A stretch of 64,000 nucleotides of DNA from Pseudomonadota bacterium. GTDB lineage: Bacteria; Pseudomonadota; Gammaproteobacteria; Burkholderiales; Gallionellaceae. Both the position numbers and the translations under genes were made by a program. The DNA lies in NCBI GenBank assembly GCA_021822115.1, contig JAJZSA010000002.1, positions 1-64,000 of the forward strand. Reading direction: 5' to 3'. Shown here piece after piece: positions 16,804-27,236 of this stretch (within the stretch, counting starts at the first letter, position 1; each line of letters begins with the position of its first letter). The notes under the pieces are model-generated. The model was not told the DNA's origin and did not search any database. It saw only the letters and a list, made by a program, of their open reading frames with translations.

Positions 16804-16827
16804 AAGGGCTGGCATCGGCCAGCCCTT
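16804..16827 (-). terminator. Terminator-like hairpin between gap and pgk
   Basis: A 10-bp stem AAGGGCTGGC/GCCAGCCCTT with a four-base loop is followed on the minus strand by the U-rich CTTTCTGCTTTC (the stem's own final U pair adds to it). It lies 13 bases after the gap stop codon and probably makes tkt-gap transcripts more abundant than pgk-pyk-fba. Confidence 0.65.
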
Positions 16828-16839
16828 GTTCGACACGGA

Positions 16840-17874
<1,035 letters not shown>

Positions 17875-19890
17875 TTACAGCACGTTCTTGACGGCCTTGA
17901 CCACGTTCTCCGCAGTGAAGCCGAAGTGCTTGAACAGTTCGCCGGCCGGTGCGGATTCGCCGAAGCAGTCCATACCCACCACGGCGCCATCCAGACCGAC
18001 ATATTTGTACCAGCCGCTGGTCACGCCGGCTTCTACTGCGACGCGTTTCACACCCTTGGGCAGGACGCTGTCCTTGTATGCCTGATCCTGCTTGTCGAAC
18101 ACGTTGGTCGACGGCATGGACACCACGCGCACGTTGATGCCTTCTGCGGCCAGTGCAGCCTGGGCCTTCATCGCCAGGTCCACTTCGGAACCGGTCGCGA
18201 TCAGTACAGCCTGCGGCTTGCCGCCAGCGGCTTCGGACAGGACATAGCCACCCTTGCGGATCGCAGCGATCTGGTTGTTGTCGCGCTTCTGGAACGGCAG
18301 GTTCTGACGGCTGAAGATCAGGCTGCTCGGACCGTCGCGGCGCTCGACCGCACAAGCCCAGGACACCATGGATTCGACCGTGTCACACGGACGCCACAGT
18401 TCCATGTTGGGGATCACGCGCAGCGTGGAAGTCTGTTCGACCGGCTGGTGTGTCGGACCATCTTCGCCCAGACCGATGGAATCGTGCGTGAACACATAGA
18501 TCACGCGCTGCTTCATCAGTGCGGACATGCGGATCGCGTTGCGGGCATATTCCGAGAACATCAGGAAGGTGCCGCCGAACGGCAGCAGACCGCCGTGCAG
18601 CGCCATACCGTTCATGATGTGCGACATACCGAACTCGCGCACGCCGTAGCTGATGTAGTTGCCGGGCTTCTTGCCGGAAACATGGTGCGCGCCGGTCCAG
18701 TTGGTCAGGTTGGAACCGGTCAAATCGGCAGAGCCGCCCAGGAACTCGGGCAACACCGGCTGCAGTGCATTGATCGCGTTCTGCGAAGCTTTGCGGGTAG
18801 CGATGGTCTCGCCCTTGGCGTTCACTGCCTCAATGGCCTTGGCCACATGCTCGGACCAGTTGGCCGGCAGATCGCTCTTGATGCGGCGTTCGAACTCAGC
18901 GGCTTCCTTGGGGAAGGCCTTCTTGTACTCGGCGAACTTGTTGTTCCACAGCTTCTCCAGTCCTTCACCCTTGGTTCGTGCATCCCATGCCTCATAGACA
19001 TGTGCGGGAATCTCGAATGCAGGATATTTCCAGCCGATGTGCTCGCGGGTCGCTTGCACTTCAGCATCGCCCAGCGCAGCACCATGCACGTCGTGAGTAC
19101 CTTGCTTGTTCGGCGAACCAGCGCCGATCACGGTCTTGCAGCAGATCAGCGTCGGCTTGTCGGTGACTTTCTTCGCTTCTTCGATGGCGGCATTGATCGC
19201 TTCCGGATCGTGACCTTGCACATCGGCGATGACGTGCCAGCCGTAGGCTTCGAAACGCTTGGCAGTGTCGTCGGTGTACCAGCCGTCGATGTGACCGTCG
19301 ATGGAGATGTTGTTGTCATCCCAGAAAGCGGTCAGCTTGCCCAGACCCCAGGTTCCGGCCAGTGCACAGGCTTCGTGGGAGATACCTTCCATCATGCAGC
19401 CGTCGCCGAGGAACACATAGGTGCGGTGATCGACGATCTCGTGACCGGGCTTGTTGAATTCATTGGCCAGCAACTTCTCTGCCATGGCCATACCCACGGC
19501 ATTGGTGATGCCCTGACCGAGCGGACCGCCAGTGGTTTCCACGCCGGGTGTATAGCCATACTCGGGGTGACCCGGGGTCTTGGAATGCATCTGGCGGAAA
19601 CGCTTCAGCTCATCGATCGGCAGGTCATAGCCGGACAGATGCAGCAATGCATAGATCAGCATGGAGCCATGGCCGTTGGACAGGATGAAACGGTCACGGT
19701 CGGGCCACTTGGGATTGGCCGGATTGTGGCGCAGATGGCGGTTCCACAGAACTTCGGCGATCTCCGCCATGCCCATCGGGGCGCCCGGGTGGCCGGAATT
19801 CGCTTTCTGCACGGCATCCACTGCCAGCATGCGGATGGCACCGGTGATGTCGTTGAATTTTGGTGGGGTGACGCTGCGCGTTGCTGACAT
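17875..19890 (-). CDS. tkt: Transketolase
   Basis: A thiamine diphosphate enzyme that moves two-carbon units between sugar phosphates in the Calvin and pentose-phosphate cycles. Features are [18 protein letters not shown] (~33-50), the cofactor/Mg motif [13 protein letters not shown] (~158-170), [19 protein letters not shown] (~480-498) and the C-terminal [11 protein letters not shown]. The 671-residue length matches CbbT and TktA. It is the first gene of the tkt-gap-pgk-pyk-fba series. A good ribosome site (CGGAGGAAAT) precedes the ATG. Confidence 0.96.
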   Translation of the reverse strand: MSATRSVTPPKFNDITGAIRMLAVDAVQKANSGHPGAPMGMAEIAEVLWNRHLRHNPANPKWPDRDRFILSNGHGSMLIYALLHLSGYDLPIDELKRFRQMHSKTPGHPEYGYTPGVETTGGPLGQGITNAVGMAMAEKLLANEFNKPGHEIVDHRTYVFLGDGCMMEGISHEACALAGTWGLGKLTAFWDDNNISIDGHIDGWYTDDTAKRFEAYGWHVIADVQGHDPEAINAAIEEAKKVTDKPTLICCKTVIGAGSPNKQGTHDVHGAALGDAEVQATREHIGWKYPAFEIPAHVYEAWDARTKGEGLEKLWNNKFAEYKKAFPKEAAEFERRIKSDLPANWSEHVAKAIEAVNAKGETIATRKASQNAINALQPVLPEFLGGSADLTGSNLTNWTGAHHVSGKKPGNYISYGVREFGMSHIMNGMALHGGLLPFGGTFLMFSEYARNAIRMSALMKQRVIYVFTHDSIGLGEDGPTHQPVEQTSTLRVIPNMELWRPCDTVESMVSWACAVERRDGPSSLIFSRQNLPFQKRDNNQIAAIRKGGYVLSEAAGGKPQAVLIATGSEVDLAMKAQAALAAEGINVRVVSMPSTNVFDKQDQAYKDSVLPKGVKRVAVEAGVTSGWYKYVGLDGAVVGMDCFGESAPAGELFKHFGFTAENVVKAVKNVL

Positions 19891-19909
19891 TGCTATTTCC
19901 TCCGAGAGA

Positions 19910-20013
19910 CTTATAAGCGATTAGGCCAATCAATACTATGCATTAAAAAGAACGCGGATTATGCCTCAGCGCCCGATATTTGGGCAACCCGCTATACCCG
20001 CCTGTAATACAGG
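19910..20013. promoter_or_regulatory. tkt upstream region with two palindromes
   Basis: The 141-bp gap between tkt and the response-regulator gene holds a perfect palindrome CTTATAAG (19910-19917), close to the tkt ribosome site, and CCTGTA-A-TACAGG (20001-20013). The TAAG/CTTA half-sites resemble those of the cbbR-cbbM operator, so CbbR control of tkt is possible. No convincing -35/-10 pair could be fixed. Confidence 0.35.
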
Positions 20014-20031
20014 GAGAAAAATCTGGCCCGT

Positions 20032-20664
20032 TCAGTTCCCTTGCCTTTTAGGCGGTTTTATTCCCAACTGTTTGAGTTTTCGATACAGATGGGTGCGCTC
20101 CACGCCGATCTTGTCGGCCAAGCCGGCGATATTGCCCTGCATCTGTTCCAGATGATAGTTCAGATATGCCGTGTCGAACTGCTCGCGTGCCTCTCGGAAC
20201 GGCAAGTCGACCGCCAGTTCCAGCACGATACTGCCTTGCTCGCCTGAAACCGCTGCCGCAACCTGCGGCACAACGAGTGCCGGCGCACTGACAGCCTGGT
20301 GCTGTTTCAATGTCTGTGCGATGGTGCTCAGCAATTTCTTCAATGCGATAGGCTTCTCCAGGAAATCCGCCGCACCGATGCGCGTGGCTTCAAGCGCAGT
20401 CTCGATGGTCCCGTGCCCGGACATCATGATGACCGGCATGGTGAGCTGTCCTGCGGCCACCCATTCCTTGAGCAAGGTCAGGCCATCGGTATCCGGCATC
20501 CAGATATCGAGCAACACCACATCCGGTGCTTGCCGGATCATCTGGCGCGCCTGTTCCGCATTCTCGGCCAGCAAGACTCCGTAACCCTCATCGAACAGGA
20601 TCTCCGACAAGAGTTCGCGTATCCCCGCCTCATCATCCACCACCAGTATGTTCTTGGTCGTCAT
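20032..20664 (-). CDS. NtrX-like response regulator without AAA+ domain
   Basis: A 210-residue regulator. The receiver domain (~4-120) has NILVVDDEAG, the phospho-acceptor Asp53 in LLDIWMPDTDG, MSGHGT and the Lys of EKP. After a linker (~125-165) comes a Fis-type helix-turn-helix (~168-203: GNIAGLADKIGVERTHLYRK). The C-terminus resembles NtrX, but the sigma-54 AAA+ domain with GAFTGA, normally some 240 residues, is missing, so it cannot drive sigma-54 open-complex formation. The ATG at 20664 overlaps the kinase stop by ATGA, which makes the kinase its likely partner. Confidence 0.88.
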   Translation of the reverse strand: MTTKNILVVDDEAGIRELLSEILFDEGYGVLLAENAEQARQMIRQAPDVVLLDIWMPDTDGLTLLKEWVAAGQLTMPVIMMSGHGTIETALEATRIGAADFLEKPIALKKLLSTIAQTLKQHQAVSAPALVVPQVAAAVSGEQGSIVLELAVDLPFREAREQFDTAYLNYHLEQMQGNIAGLADKIGVERTHLYRKLKQLGIKPPKRQGN

Positions 20665-22796
20665 GCCGCCCTCTCCTTCTTTTGTAGCAGTACCGGCAGC
20701 AGGATGTTGACGCATGTTCCGCCCTCGCTCCGGTTCTGTATGCTGATGCTTCCGCCGTGTTCTTCCACGATCTTCTTGACGATAGGTAATCCCAGTCCTG
20801 TGCCGCGAGCCTTGGTGGTCGTATACGGTTCGAAGGCCTTGGCCATGAAGTGTTCGGGAAAGCCGCTGCCGTTGTCACATACCGACAATCTGAGCATGCC
20901 TTCCGCCGTGTCGGCCGTGGACAATACGATCAAGCGATCGCTGACCTGCTGCAATGCATCATGGGCATTCTGCAACAGATTGTGCACGACCTGGCGCAAG
21001 CGCGTGGCGTCGCCATTGATCTGCGTGCGCTGCGCTTCCAGCCTGGTCTTGATCGGACTGCTGTTGGCTTCATATAGCCCGAGCACTTCTTGCAGCAATT
21101 GATGGATATCCAATGGTGCCAGCTTGGCCGCCGGGGTCCGCGCATAATCAGCGAAATCGGAGACCATGCTCTTCATGGCTGCAACCTGGCTGACGATGGT
21201 CTGCGTGGCTCGTTTGAGCAACTGCACGTCTTTCTCGTCAGTCAGGCGGTCCGCCAGTTTATGCTGCAAGCGCTCCGCCGACAGTTGGATCGGGGTCAAC
21301 GGATTCTTGATCTCGTGCGCGAGGCGCCGCGCCACCTCGCCCCACGCTGCCTGGCGTTCGGCCAGACGCAAGTGGGTGATGTCGTCGAACACCACGACAT
21401 AGCCGCGACTGCTTTCGCTCATCAAGCGGGTGCCATGCAGCAGCAACACTTGATCGCCTTCCTTGCTCATCCGTTCGATCTGTCTTTCCCAGGCGCGCTC
21501 CGGTTGCGACTCAACACCTTGCTCGATGCCGGACAGGAACGGACGCAGTAACAGGTGTTCCTCTGCCAATTGTTGCAGATCCTTACCGGCCAGCTCACCC
21601 ACCAGCATGCCGAGGATACGTGCAGCACTGGCGTTGATGGACTTGACCACCAATCGTTCATCCAGCACCAGCACGCCGGATGACAAGTGCGCCAGCACAC
21701 TCTCCAGATATGCTTTGGCATCGGCGACTTGTTGTTGCTGATGTTCGCCGAGTTTCTTGGCGGCAGCGAGCTGGGACGTCATCTGGTTGAACAGCGCGGT
21801 GAGGCCGCCCAGTTCGTCGTTGCTCTGTACCGGATAACTGCTGCTGAAATCCCCTTTCGCCACAGCGCGCGTACCCGCTGCCAGCGCCGCCAGCGGCGCA
21901 CTGAGTTTGGCACTGAGGAAGAACGCGGCCGAGATGGCACTTAACAGCACGATCAACAACGACAAGGTGAGGGTGATGCCATACAGCCGTTTCAAGCCGA
22001 CGCGCGAAAGCACAAGCTGCTGATAGTCGCCATACACCGATTGCACCGTCTCGGCATCCTGGGCCAACTGATATGGAACAGGCTGGACGAATTGCAGCAC
22101 ATAGCCGTCGAACAACATTGAGCGGATAGGAACGATCACGCGCAGGATGAGACTGCCATCGGGGAGGGCATCCGCTTGGCTATAGCGTCCTTTGCGCTCG
22201 ACCTGTCGCATCATCTCCGGCGTCGGCGTATCGGTGCGTATCGCCTGCCGACTGCTGGCAAAGGCCATCAAGCGCCCGCCCGCATCGAACACGGCAGCTT
22301 CCTGTGCACCGCCTTCGGAAATGAAACGTGCCAAGGTCTCGCCGTGTCGTTGTGGCGCCTGTTCCGCCAGGATCAATGCAACGAACTGGCCCTTACGGCC
22401 GAGTTCGTCCAGACCGTTCTGCAAGGTGCTGCGCGCCAGATTGAGGCCGCCTTCCAAGGCTTTTTCGACGCGCACATCGAACCAGGACTCGATGCTTTTT
22501 CCGAGGAACTGTACCGACACGGCATATACCAGCATGCCCGGTAACACGGCGATCAACGAGAAGAACATGACCAGTCGCAACGTCAGCCTGGCGCCGTAGA
22601 CCTGGGCATGCAGGCGGTTGCGCAATTGCCAGAACTGATACAGAACCTGAATCAGCAACCCCAACGCCAGCAAGCCCGTCATCACCAGCAAGGTGAAATA
22701 GTTCTCCGCATACTGTTCCGAGTTGCCACTCGCACTGGATAACAGATAGAGCAGGACGCCACCGATGACAGCCGAGACCAGGATCAGATATTTCAT
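20661..22796 (-). CDS. NtrY-like membrane sensor histidine kinase
   Basis: A 711-residue sensor kinase. Membrane segments lie near 5-22, 33-52, 75-97 and 272-294, with a periplasmic sensor region at ~100-270. A HAMP domain (~295-345) and a PAS domain (~365-475) follow. The HisKA domain has H494 in LAHEIKNPLTPIQLSAE, and the ATPase domain shows NLLQNAHDA, DNGSGFP and GTGLGLPIV. The layout is that of NtrY. It overlaps DUF4390 upstream and the response regulator downstream by ATGA each, so the three are co-translated. The signal sensed is unknown. Confidence 0.9.
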   Translation of the reverse strand: MKYLILVSAVIGGVLLYLLSSASGNSEQYAENYFTLLVMTGLLALGLLIQVLYQFWQLRNRLHAQVYGARLTLRLVMFFSLIAVLPGMLVYAVSVQFLGKSIESWFDVRVEKALEGGLNLARSTLQNGLDELGRKGQFVALILAEQAPQRHGETLARFISEGGAQEAAVFDAGGRLMAFASSRQAIRTDTPTPEMMRQVERKGRYSQADALPDGSLILRVIVPIRSMLFDGYVLQFVQPVPYQLAQDAETVQSVYGDYQQLVLSRVGLKRLYGITLTLSLLIVLLSAISAAFFLSAKLSAPLAALAAGTRAVAKGDFSSSYPVQSNDELGGLTALFNQMTSQLAAAKKLGEHQQQQVADAKAYLESVLAHLSSGVLVLDERLVVKSINASAARILGMLVGELAGKDLQQLAEEHLLLRPFLSGIEQGVESQPERAWERQIERMSKEGDQVLLLHGTRLMSESSRGYVVVFDDITHLRLAERQAAWGEVARRLAHEIKNPLTPIQLSAERLQHKLADRLTDEKDVQLLKRATQTIVSQVAAMKSMVSDFADYARTPAAKLAPLDIHQLLQEVLGLYEANSSPIKTRLEAQRTQINGDATRLRQVVHNLLQNAHDALQQVSDRLIVLSTADTAEGMLRLSVCDNGSGFPEHFMAKAFEPYTTTKARGTGLGLPIVKKIVEEHGGSISIQNRSEGGTCVNILLPVLLQKKERAA

Positions 22797-23383
22797 TCTT
22801 CCTCGCCATTTTCAGGCTGGATATCCCAATGGAAACGAACTGACTCCAGTTTCCATTGGTCGTCCGTCAACACATTCATCTGCAATGGTTTCGGTAACTG
22901 TGTGATATCCAACCCCATCCATGCCACGACACCGATTTGACTGCCCTTTTTGATCAGGCGCGAAAAATATCCACCGCTGGCTTGATCTAGCTGGGTGATC
23001 TCGATAGGTGGGGCGACCTGCCTTCCCAGCACCCGCAAGGCATCAGACAAGGAAACAAAGGTCTGATACAAGCCCCCCCGGGTCAGGCGATATTGCTGGG
23101 TCAAGGTGTTATAGGACAGCTTGTTGGTTTGCGTGAAACTGGCGATTTCCTGATCTGGCCAGTACCAGCGTGAGCGATGGACCGACAATTCACTCTCAAA
23201 ATACAGCGTCACGCCACGTTTCAAGGCTTCCTCGATCTGCGGCGGCAACTTGATGTCGAAATTTGCCGACAATAGATAACCGTCATTGGTCAGCCTGGCC
23301 TCCGCCTTGCGGATATCGATGCCATCGGCACCGGCCAGCGTGGTACACAGAAGCAGTGTGCAGAGGCCGATCCAGCGCAGCAT
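22793..23383 (-). CDS. DUF4390 exported protein
   Basis: A 196-residue protein of unknown function. Residues 1-20 (MLRWIGLCTLLLCTTLAGAD) are a signal peptide. The mature part is predicted beta-rich, with RLTNDGYLLSANFDIKLPP and LTRGGLYQTFVSLSDALRVLG conserved in DUF4390. I chose the ATG at 23383, four bases after rsmB; an upstream in-frame ATG (23413) lies inside rsmB and would put residues before the signal sequence. The gene is regularly found between rsmB and the ntrY-like kinase in betaproteobacteria, suggesting a periplasmic role tied to that kinase. Confidence 0.82.
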   Translation of the reverse strand: MLRWIGLCTLLLCTTLAGADGIDIRKAEARLTNDGYLLSANFDIKLPPQIEEALKRGVTLYFESELSVHRSRWYWPDQEIASFTQTNKLSYNTLTQQYRLTRGGLYQTFVSLSDALRVLGRQVAPPIEITQLDQASGGYFSRLIKKGSQIGVVAWMGLDITQLPKPLQMNVLTDDQWKLESVRFHWDIQPENGEEE

Positions 23384-23387
23384 CTTT

Positions 23388-24665
23388 TCAAGCTGTTTTG
23401 CGCAAAAGGGCATAGAAGAATCCATCGTGCTCGTCGCAAGGCAGTAATTGCCCGGCTGCCTCGTCAATCTCCGCAACACCGGTCATTTCGCGCCGGGCAT
23501 CGATATGTTTCGTCAGGAAGGTGGCAATCACTTGCTCGTTCTCCTGCGCGAAAATCGAACAGGTGGCATAAAGTAATTTACCCTCCCCCGCCAGCAGCGG
23601 CCATAACGCTTCCAGAATATGCGCCTGTTGCTTGGCAAAGCCTTCGATGTCCTGTGGTCGTCGCAACCATTTTATATCCGGATGTCGACGCACCACACCG
23701 GAGGCAGAGCAGGGCACATCGGCGAGGATGCGCTGAAAGGGGCGGCCGTCCCACCAAGTATCGGGCGCCGCCGCATCCCCTTGCCGGACTTCGGCATGCA
23801 GGCCCAAACGTTGCAGATTCTCATGGATACGTTGCAAGCGCCCCTCATCCTTATCGAGTGACAGTAGCTCGATGTCAGCGCTCTCCAGCAAGTGTGCCGT
23901 CTTGCCACCTGGTGCGGCACAAGCATCCAGTACGCGCATGCCATCGGCGACATCCAGCAGCTTGGCTGCATATTGGGCCCCCGCATCCTGGATCGACACA
24001 TCGCCCGCAAAGAACCCGGGCAATCGATCAACGTGCAGCGGGCGTACCAGTTGTAACGCGCCCGTGCCGAGAAGCCGGACATCGATCTCCGCCGCCACTA
24101 GTCGTGCCTGATATGTTGCGCTATCCCCATGTCGCTGGTTGATGCGCAGCGTCATGGGGGGATGGGTATTACCGGCCTGCAAGATATCTTGTGTCTGCTC
24201 GCCATACTGGCTAGACAGCATATTCACCCACCAATCGGGGTAGGCATATCTTGTGGTCTGCTGAATATCCGCAGCCTTCTGCAATTCTTCGCGCTGTCGC
24301 AGGAAATTGCGCAACACGGCATTCACCAGCCCCGCTGCGGCCGGACGTATATCCTTGGTGGCACGTACCGCTTGGTCCACGATGGTATGCGAACTGGCCC
24401 GGGTATATTGCAACTGATACAGCGCAACTTGTAACAAGCTGCCGACCAGCGGGTCCTGCAATGGCTTGTTCAGCAAGCGGTCGCGCATGAAAACGAGCCG
24501 ATTGTGGTAGCGCAGCGTGCCATAGCACAGATCCTGTAGCGCGCCACGGGACTGCGCAGTCAAGTCCGACCGGTTCAAGGCTTCGGCCAGGGCATCGGTC
24601 AGGTTGCGTCCATTCCGGATCACCCGATCCACCACCTTGGCCGCTTCTTGCTGGACAAATTGCAT
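23388..24665 (-). CDS. rsmB: 16S rRNA (cytosine-967-C5)-methyltransferase
   Basis: Methylates C967 of 16S rRNA with S-adenosylmethionine. The N-terminal NusB-like domain covers ~1-140. The methyltransferase domain has the SAM motif DACAAPGGKTAHLLE (~243-257), the motif IV Cys in PCSASGVVRRHPDIKWLR (~315) and the catalytic Cys in LYATCSIF (~368). The 425-residue length is typical. The start lies two bases after the fmt stop, and the gene leads into DUF4390 and the NtrYX-like pair. Confidence 0.94.
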   Translation of the reverse strand: MQFVQQEAAKVVDRVIRNGRNLTDALAEALNRSDLTAQSRGALQDLCYGTLRYHNRLVFMRDRLLNKPLQDPLVGSLLQVALYQLQYTRASSHTIVDQAVRATKDIRPAAAGLVNAVLRNFLRQREELQKAADIQQTTRYAYPDWWVNMLSSQYGEQTQDILQAGNTHPPMTLRINQRHGDSATYQARLVAAEIDVRLLGTGALQLVRPLHVDRLPGFFAGDVSIQDAGAQYAAKLLDVADGMRVLDACAAPGGKTAHLLESADIELLSLDKDEGRLQRIHENLQRLGLHAEVRQGDAAAPDTWWDGRPFQRILADVPCSASGVVRRHPDIKWLRRPQDIEGFAKQQAHILEALWPLLAGEGKLLYATCSIFAQENEQVIATFLTKHIDARREMTGVAEIDEAAGQLLPCDEHDGFFYALLRKTA

Positions 24666-24667
24666 CG

Positions 24668-25600
24668 CTACTTGCCGCCGAACCGGTCACCCGGCTGTAG
24701 CGGGAATCCCTGGATGAACTGCAAGACTGGCAGCGGCTTGCCGCCCGGTTTCTGCATCACCTGCAATGCCAAAGCCCCTGTTCCGCAAGAGACGTGTACC
24801 GCATCCTTATCGATGGATAGTATGACGCCGGGCTGCGCCCCCTCGCGATCACTGATCGCGGCTTGATGTAGTTTGATGACGGTATCGCCATAACGGGTGT
24901 TGGCTACGGGAAAAGGGAAATATCCTCGCACTGCACGCGCCAGCACCTCAGCCGGTTCGTTCCAGTCCAATGTGGCTTCCGCCTTGCTCAGTTTAGCCGC
25001 ATAGGTAGCCAAGCCATCATTCTGTTTTTCTGCTCGCAGCGTCCCTGCAAACAACGCTTGCAGCGCTTCGACGATAGCCCGCGCCCCCATGCTGGCAAGT
25101 CGGTCATGCAAGCTTGCCGCTGTATCCTGTTCTTCGATGGCGCAGGCACACTTGAGCAATATGTCACCGGTATCCAGTCCCGCATCCATTTGCATGATGG
25201 TGATACCTGTCTGTACATCGCCAGCCAGGATGGCTCGCTGTATGGGTGCGGCTCCACGCCAACGCGGCAACAAGGATGCATGGATATTCAGACAGCCCCA
25301 GCGCGGAATATCAAGGACCACCTGCGGCAGGATCAGGCCATATGCGGCCACGACCATCACGTCCGGGTGCAAGGCGGCCAGTTGTCGTTGCACGACTTCA
25401 TCCTTCAAGGTCACCGGCTGCATGACCGGTAAGCCGTATTTCTGGGCCACCTGTTTGACCGGGCTCGCTGTCATCTGCATACCGCGACCGGATGGGCGAT
25501 CCGGCTGGGTAAGGACCATCACGATGTCATGTCCTGCTTCTCGCAGGGCGCTCAATGCCTGGGCGGCGAATTCCGGAGTACCGGCAAATATCAGTTTCAC
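24668..25600 (-). CDS. fmt: Methionyl-tRNA formyltransferase
   Basis: Formylates initiator Met-tRNA using 10-formyl-tetrahydrofolate. The catalytic region is NIHASLLPRWRGAAPIQRAI (~108-127, with Asn, His and the SLLP loop) plus the Asp of DAGLDTGDIL (~139-148). The N-terminal LIFAGTPEFAAQAL and the C-terminal OB-like domain (~205-305) are present. The 310 residues fit the family. It follows def after two bases, the normal def-fmt pairing of N-terminal methionine processing. Confidence 0.95.
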   Translation of the reverse strand: MKLIFAGTPEFAAQALSALREAGHDIVMVLTQPDRPSGRGMQMTASPVKQVAQKYGLPVMQPVTLKDEVVQRQLAALHPDVMVVAAYGLILPQVVLDIPRWGCLNIHASLLPRWRGAAPIQRAILAGDVQTGITIMQMDAGLDTGDILLKCACAIEEQDTAASLHDRLASMGARAIVEALQALFAGTLRAEKQNDGLATYAAKLSKAEATLDWNEPAEVLARAVRGYFPFPVANTRYGDTVIKLHQAAISDREGAQPGVILSIDKDAVHVSCGTGALALQVMQKPGGKPLPVLQFIQGFPLQPGDRFGGK

Positions 25601-25602
25601 GT

Positions 25603-26106
25603 TTACAAGGTCTCGCGCTGCTGCTTTTTCAGTTTGGCACGGATACGGGTCTGTTTGAGCTGGGAAAGATGTTCAACGAACACCTTGCCGCGCAAATGGT
25701 CGATCTCATGCTGGATACACACCGCCAATAAACCGTCGGCATTCAATTCGAACGGCTGGCCTTGTGCATCCAAGGCACGCACGGTGACCTTCTCGGCGCG
25801 CGATACCTTTTCGTAGATTCCCGGCACCGAGAGGCACCCTTCTTCGCTTTCTTCCGAACCTTCCTGTTGCAGGATTTGCGGATTGATGAGCACGATTAAA
25901 TCGTTATGTTCCTCGGAAACATCGATCACCACGATCTGTTCATGCACATCCACTTGTGTCGCCGCCAAGCCGATGCCCGGTGCGGCATACATGGTCTCGC
26001 TCATGTCACGGATGAGTCGGCGTGTGCTATCGGTCACTTCTGCGACCGGTTTGGCTACTTTATGCAGCCGTGGATCGGGGTATTTCAGGATAGGGAGGAT
26101 TGCCAT
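25603..26106 (-). CDS. def: Peptide deformylase
   Basis: Removes the formyl group from nascent proteins. The three metallohydrolase motifs are present: [10 protein letters not shown] (~44-53), EEGCLSVPG with the metal-binding Cys (~89-97) and [12 protein letters not shown] with the HExxH ligands (~130-141). The ATG at 26106 ([14 protein letters not shown]) gives 167 residues, the family's length; a further 20 in-frame residues upstream are not family-like. It is the first gene of the def-fmt-rsmB-DUF4390-ntrY-ntrX transcript and is divergent from the LysM gene. Confidence 0.95.
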   Translation of the reverse strand: MAILPILKYPDPRLHKVAKPVAEVTDSTRRLIRDMSETMYAAPGIGLAATQVDVHEQIVVIDVSEEHNDLIVLINPQILQQEGSEESEEGCLSVPGIYEKVSRAEKVTVRALDAQGQPFELNADGLLAVCIQHEIDHLRGKVFVEHLSQLKQTRIRAKLKKQQRETL

Positions 26107-26151
26107 AAATGCTTGCCAACTTAAGTGACTAGATGCAGAATTTAAACAGTT

Positions 26152-26166
26152 GTGCAAAGTTTGCAC
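26152..26166. promoter_or_regulatory. Perfect palindrome in the def/LysM divergent region
   Basis: GTGCAAA-G-TTTGCAC is a 7-1-7 perfect inverted repeat in the 89-bp region between two divergent genes. It is centred 53 bp from the def start and 37 bp from the LysM start. It has the form of a dimeric-repressor operator; no regulator can be named. Confidence 0.45.
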
Positions 26167-26195
26167 CGCATTTCATTACTTTGCTGGAGTTTTCC

Positions 26196-27236
26196 ATGCG
26201 CAAGATTATATCGCTGATTTGCCTGCTGTTGCCCTTCCTTGCCAGTGCAGACGTGCTGCAGATCCGCGACGACGCCCCCGACCGCTATGTCGTGGTAAAG
26301 GGCGACACGCTGTGGGACATCTCGGCCCGGTTCTTCAAGGACCCTTGGAAATGGCCCGAAATCTGGGCTTTGAACAAAGAGGGGATCAAAGATCCACACT
26401 GGATCTACCCCGGTGACATGGTTTATCTGGACCGTCGCACCGGTACACTTTCTACCAGCCCTCCAGCGGTACCCGAGCCGGTTGTCGAACAAGAGATCGT
26501 CAAACTGGAGCCGAAAGTCCGTGTCGTGAAGCAGAATACCGAGGCGGTGCCCGCCATCCCGTTGGCGGCGATCTCCTCCTTCCTGGCACGTCCACTGGTG
26601 GTCGACGAAGAGGAACTGGATGATGCCCCTCGCTTGGTCGGAACCTATGAACACCGTAGTTTGCTGGCCAGCAACGATATCGCTTATGTTTCCAATCTGC
26701 CTACGGACAAAGGCACTCAATGGCAGATCTATCGTCCCGGTACTGAATTCGTCGATCCGGATACGGACGAGACCTTGGGTCGTGAGGTGTTGTATCTGGG
26801 GGATGCCAATGTCGAAAAGTTCGGAGATCCGAGCAGCCTGCGCATCACCAACTCCATTCAGGAGATCCACAAAGGCGATTATTTCGCACAGGCGATCACC
26901 GGCTATCAGCAGGATTACCTGCCGCATGCTCCCAATTCGCCGATCGCCGCCAAGGTCATCTCCATCTATGGTGGTGTGCAGCAGGCAGGCCAACATGCTG
27001 TTATTACGCTGAACAAAGGCCGCCGCGATGGTCTGGAAGTCGGCCATGTACTTGCCCTTTATCAAAAAGGGGAAGAACTTAAAACCAAGGGCTGGTTCAC
27101 CCCGAACGTGCAATTGCCGGATGTGCGCTATGGCTTGGTCATGGTGTTCCGCGTTTTCAATAAAGTCTCTTATGCGTTGGTCATGGAGACACGCTTCCCG
27201 GTGCAGTTGCTCGACAGCGCTCGTACCCCTGATTGA
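26196..27236 (+). CDS. LysM domain exported protein
   Basis: A 346-residue protein with a signal peptide (1-18, MRKIISLICLLLPFLASA). A LysM peptidoglycan-binding motif follows at ~33-85 (YVVVKGDTLWDISARFFKDP, ending IYPGDMVYL). The remaining ~250 residues are conserved in betaproteobacterial homologues but have no named function. I chose the ATG at 26196 because GGAG lies seven bases upstream and the signal peptide then starts correctly. The next gene, dprA, begins immediately after the stop codon, so the two are co-expressed. Confidence 0.87.
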   Translation: MRKIISLICLLLPFLASADVLQIRDDAPDRYVVVKGDTLWDISARFFKDPWKWPEIWALNKEGIKDPHWIYPGDMVYLDRRTGTLSTSPPAVPEPVVEQEIVKLEPKVRVVKQNTEAVPAIPLAAISSFLARPLVVDEEELDDAPRLVGTYEHRSLLASNDIAYVSNLPTDKGTQWQIYRPGTEFVDPDTDETLGREVLYLGDANVEKFGDPSSLRITNSIQEIHKGDYFAQAITGYQQDYLPHAPNSPIAAKVISIYGGVQQAGQHAVITLNKGRRDGLEVGHVLALYQKGEELKTKGWFTPNVQLPDVRYGLVMVFRVFNKVSYALVMETRFPVQLLDSARTPD

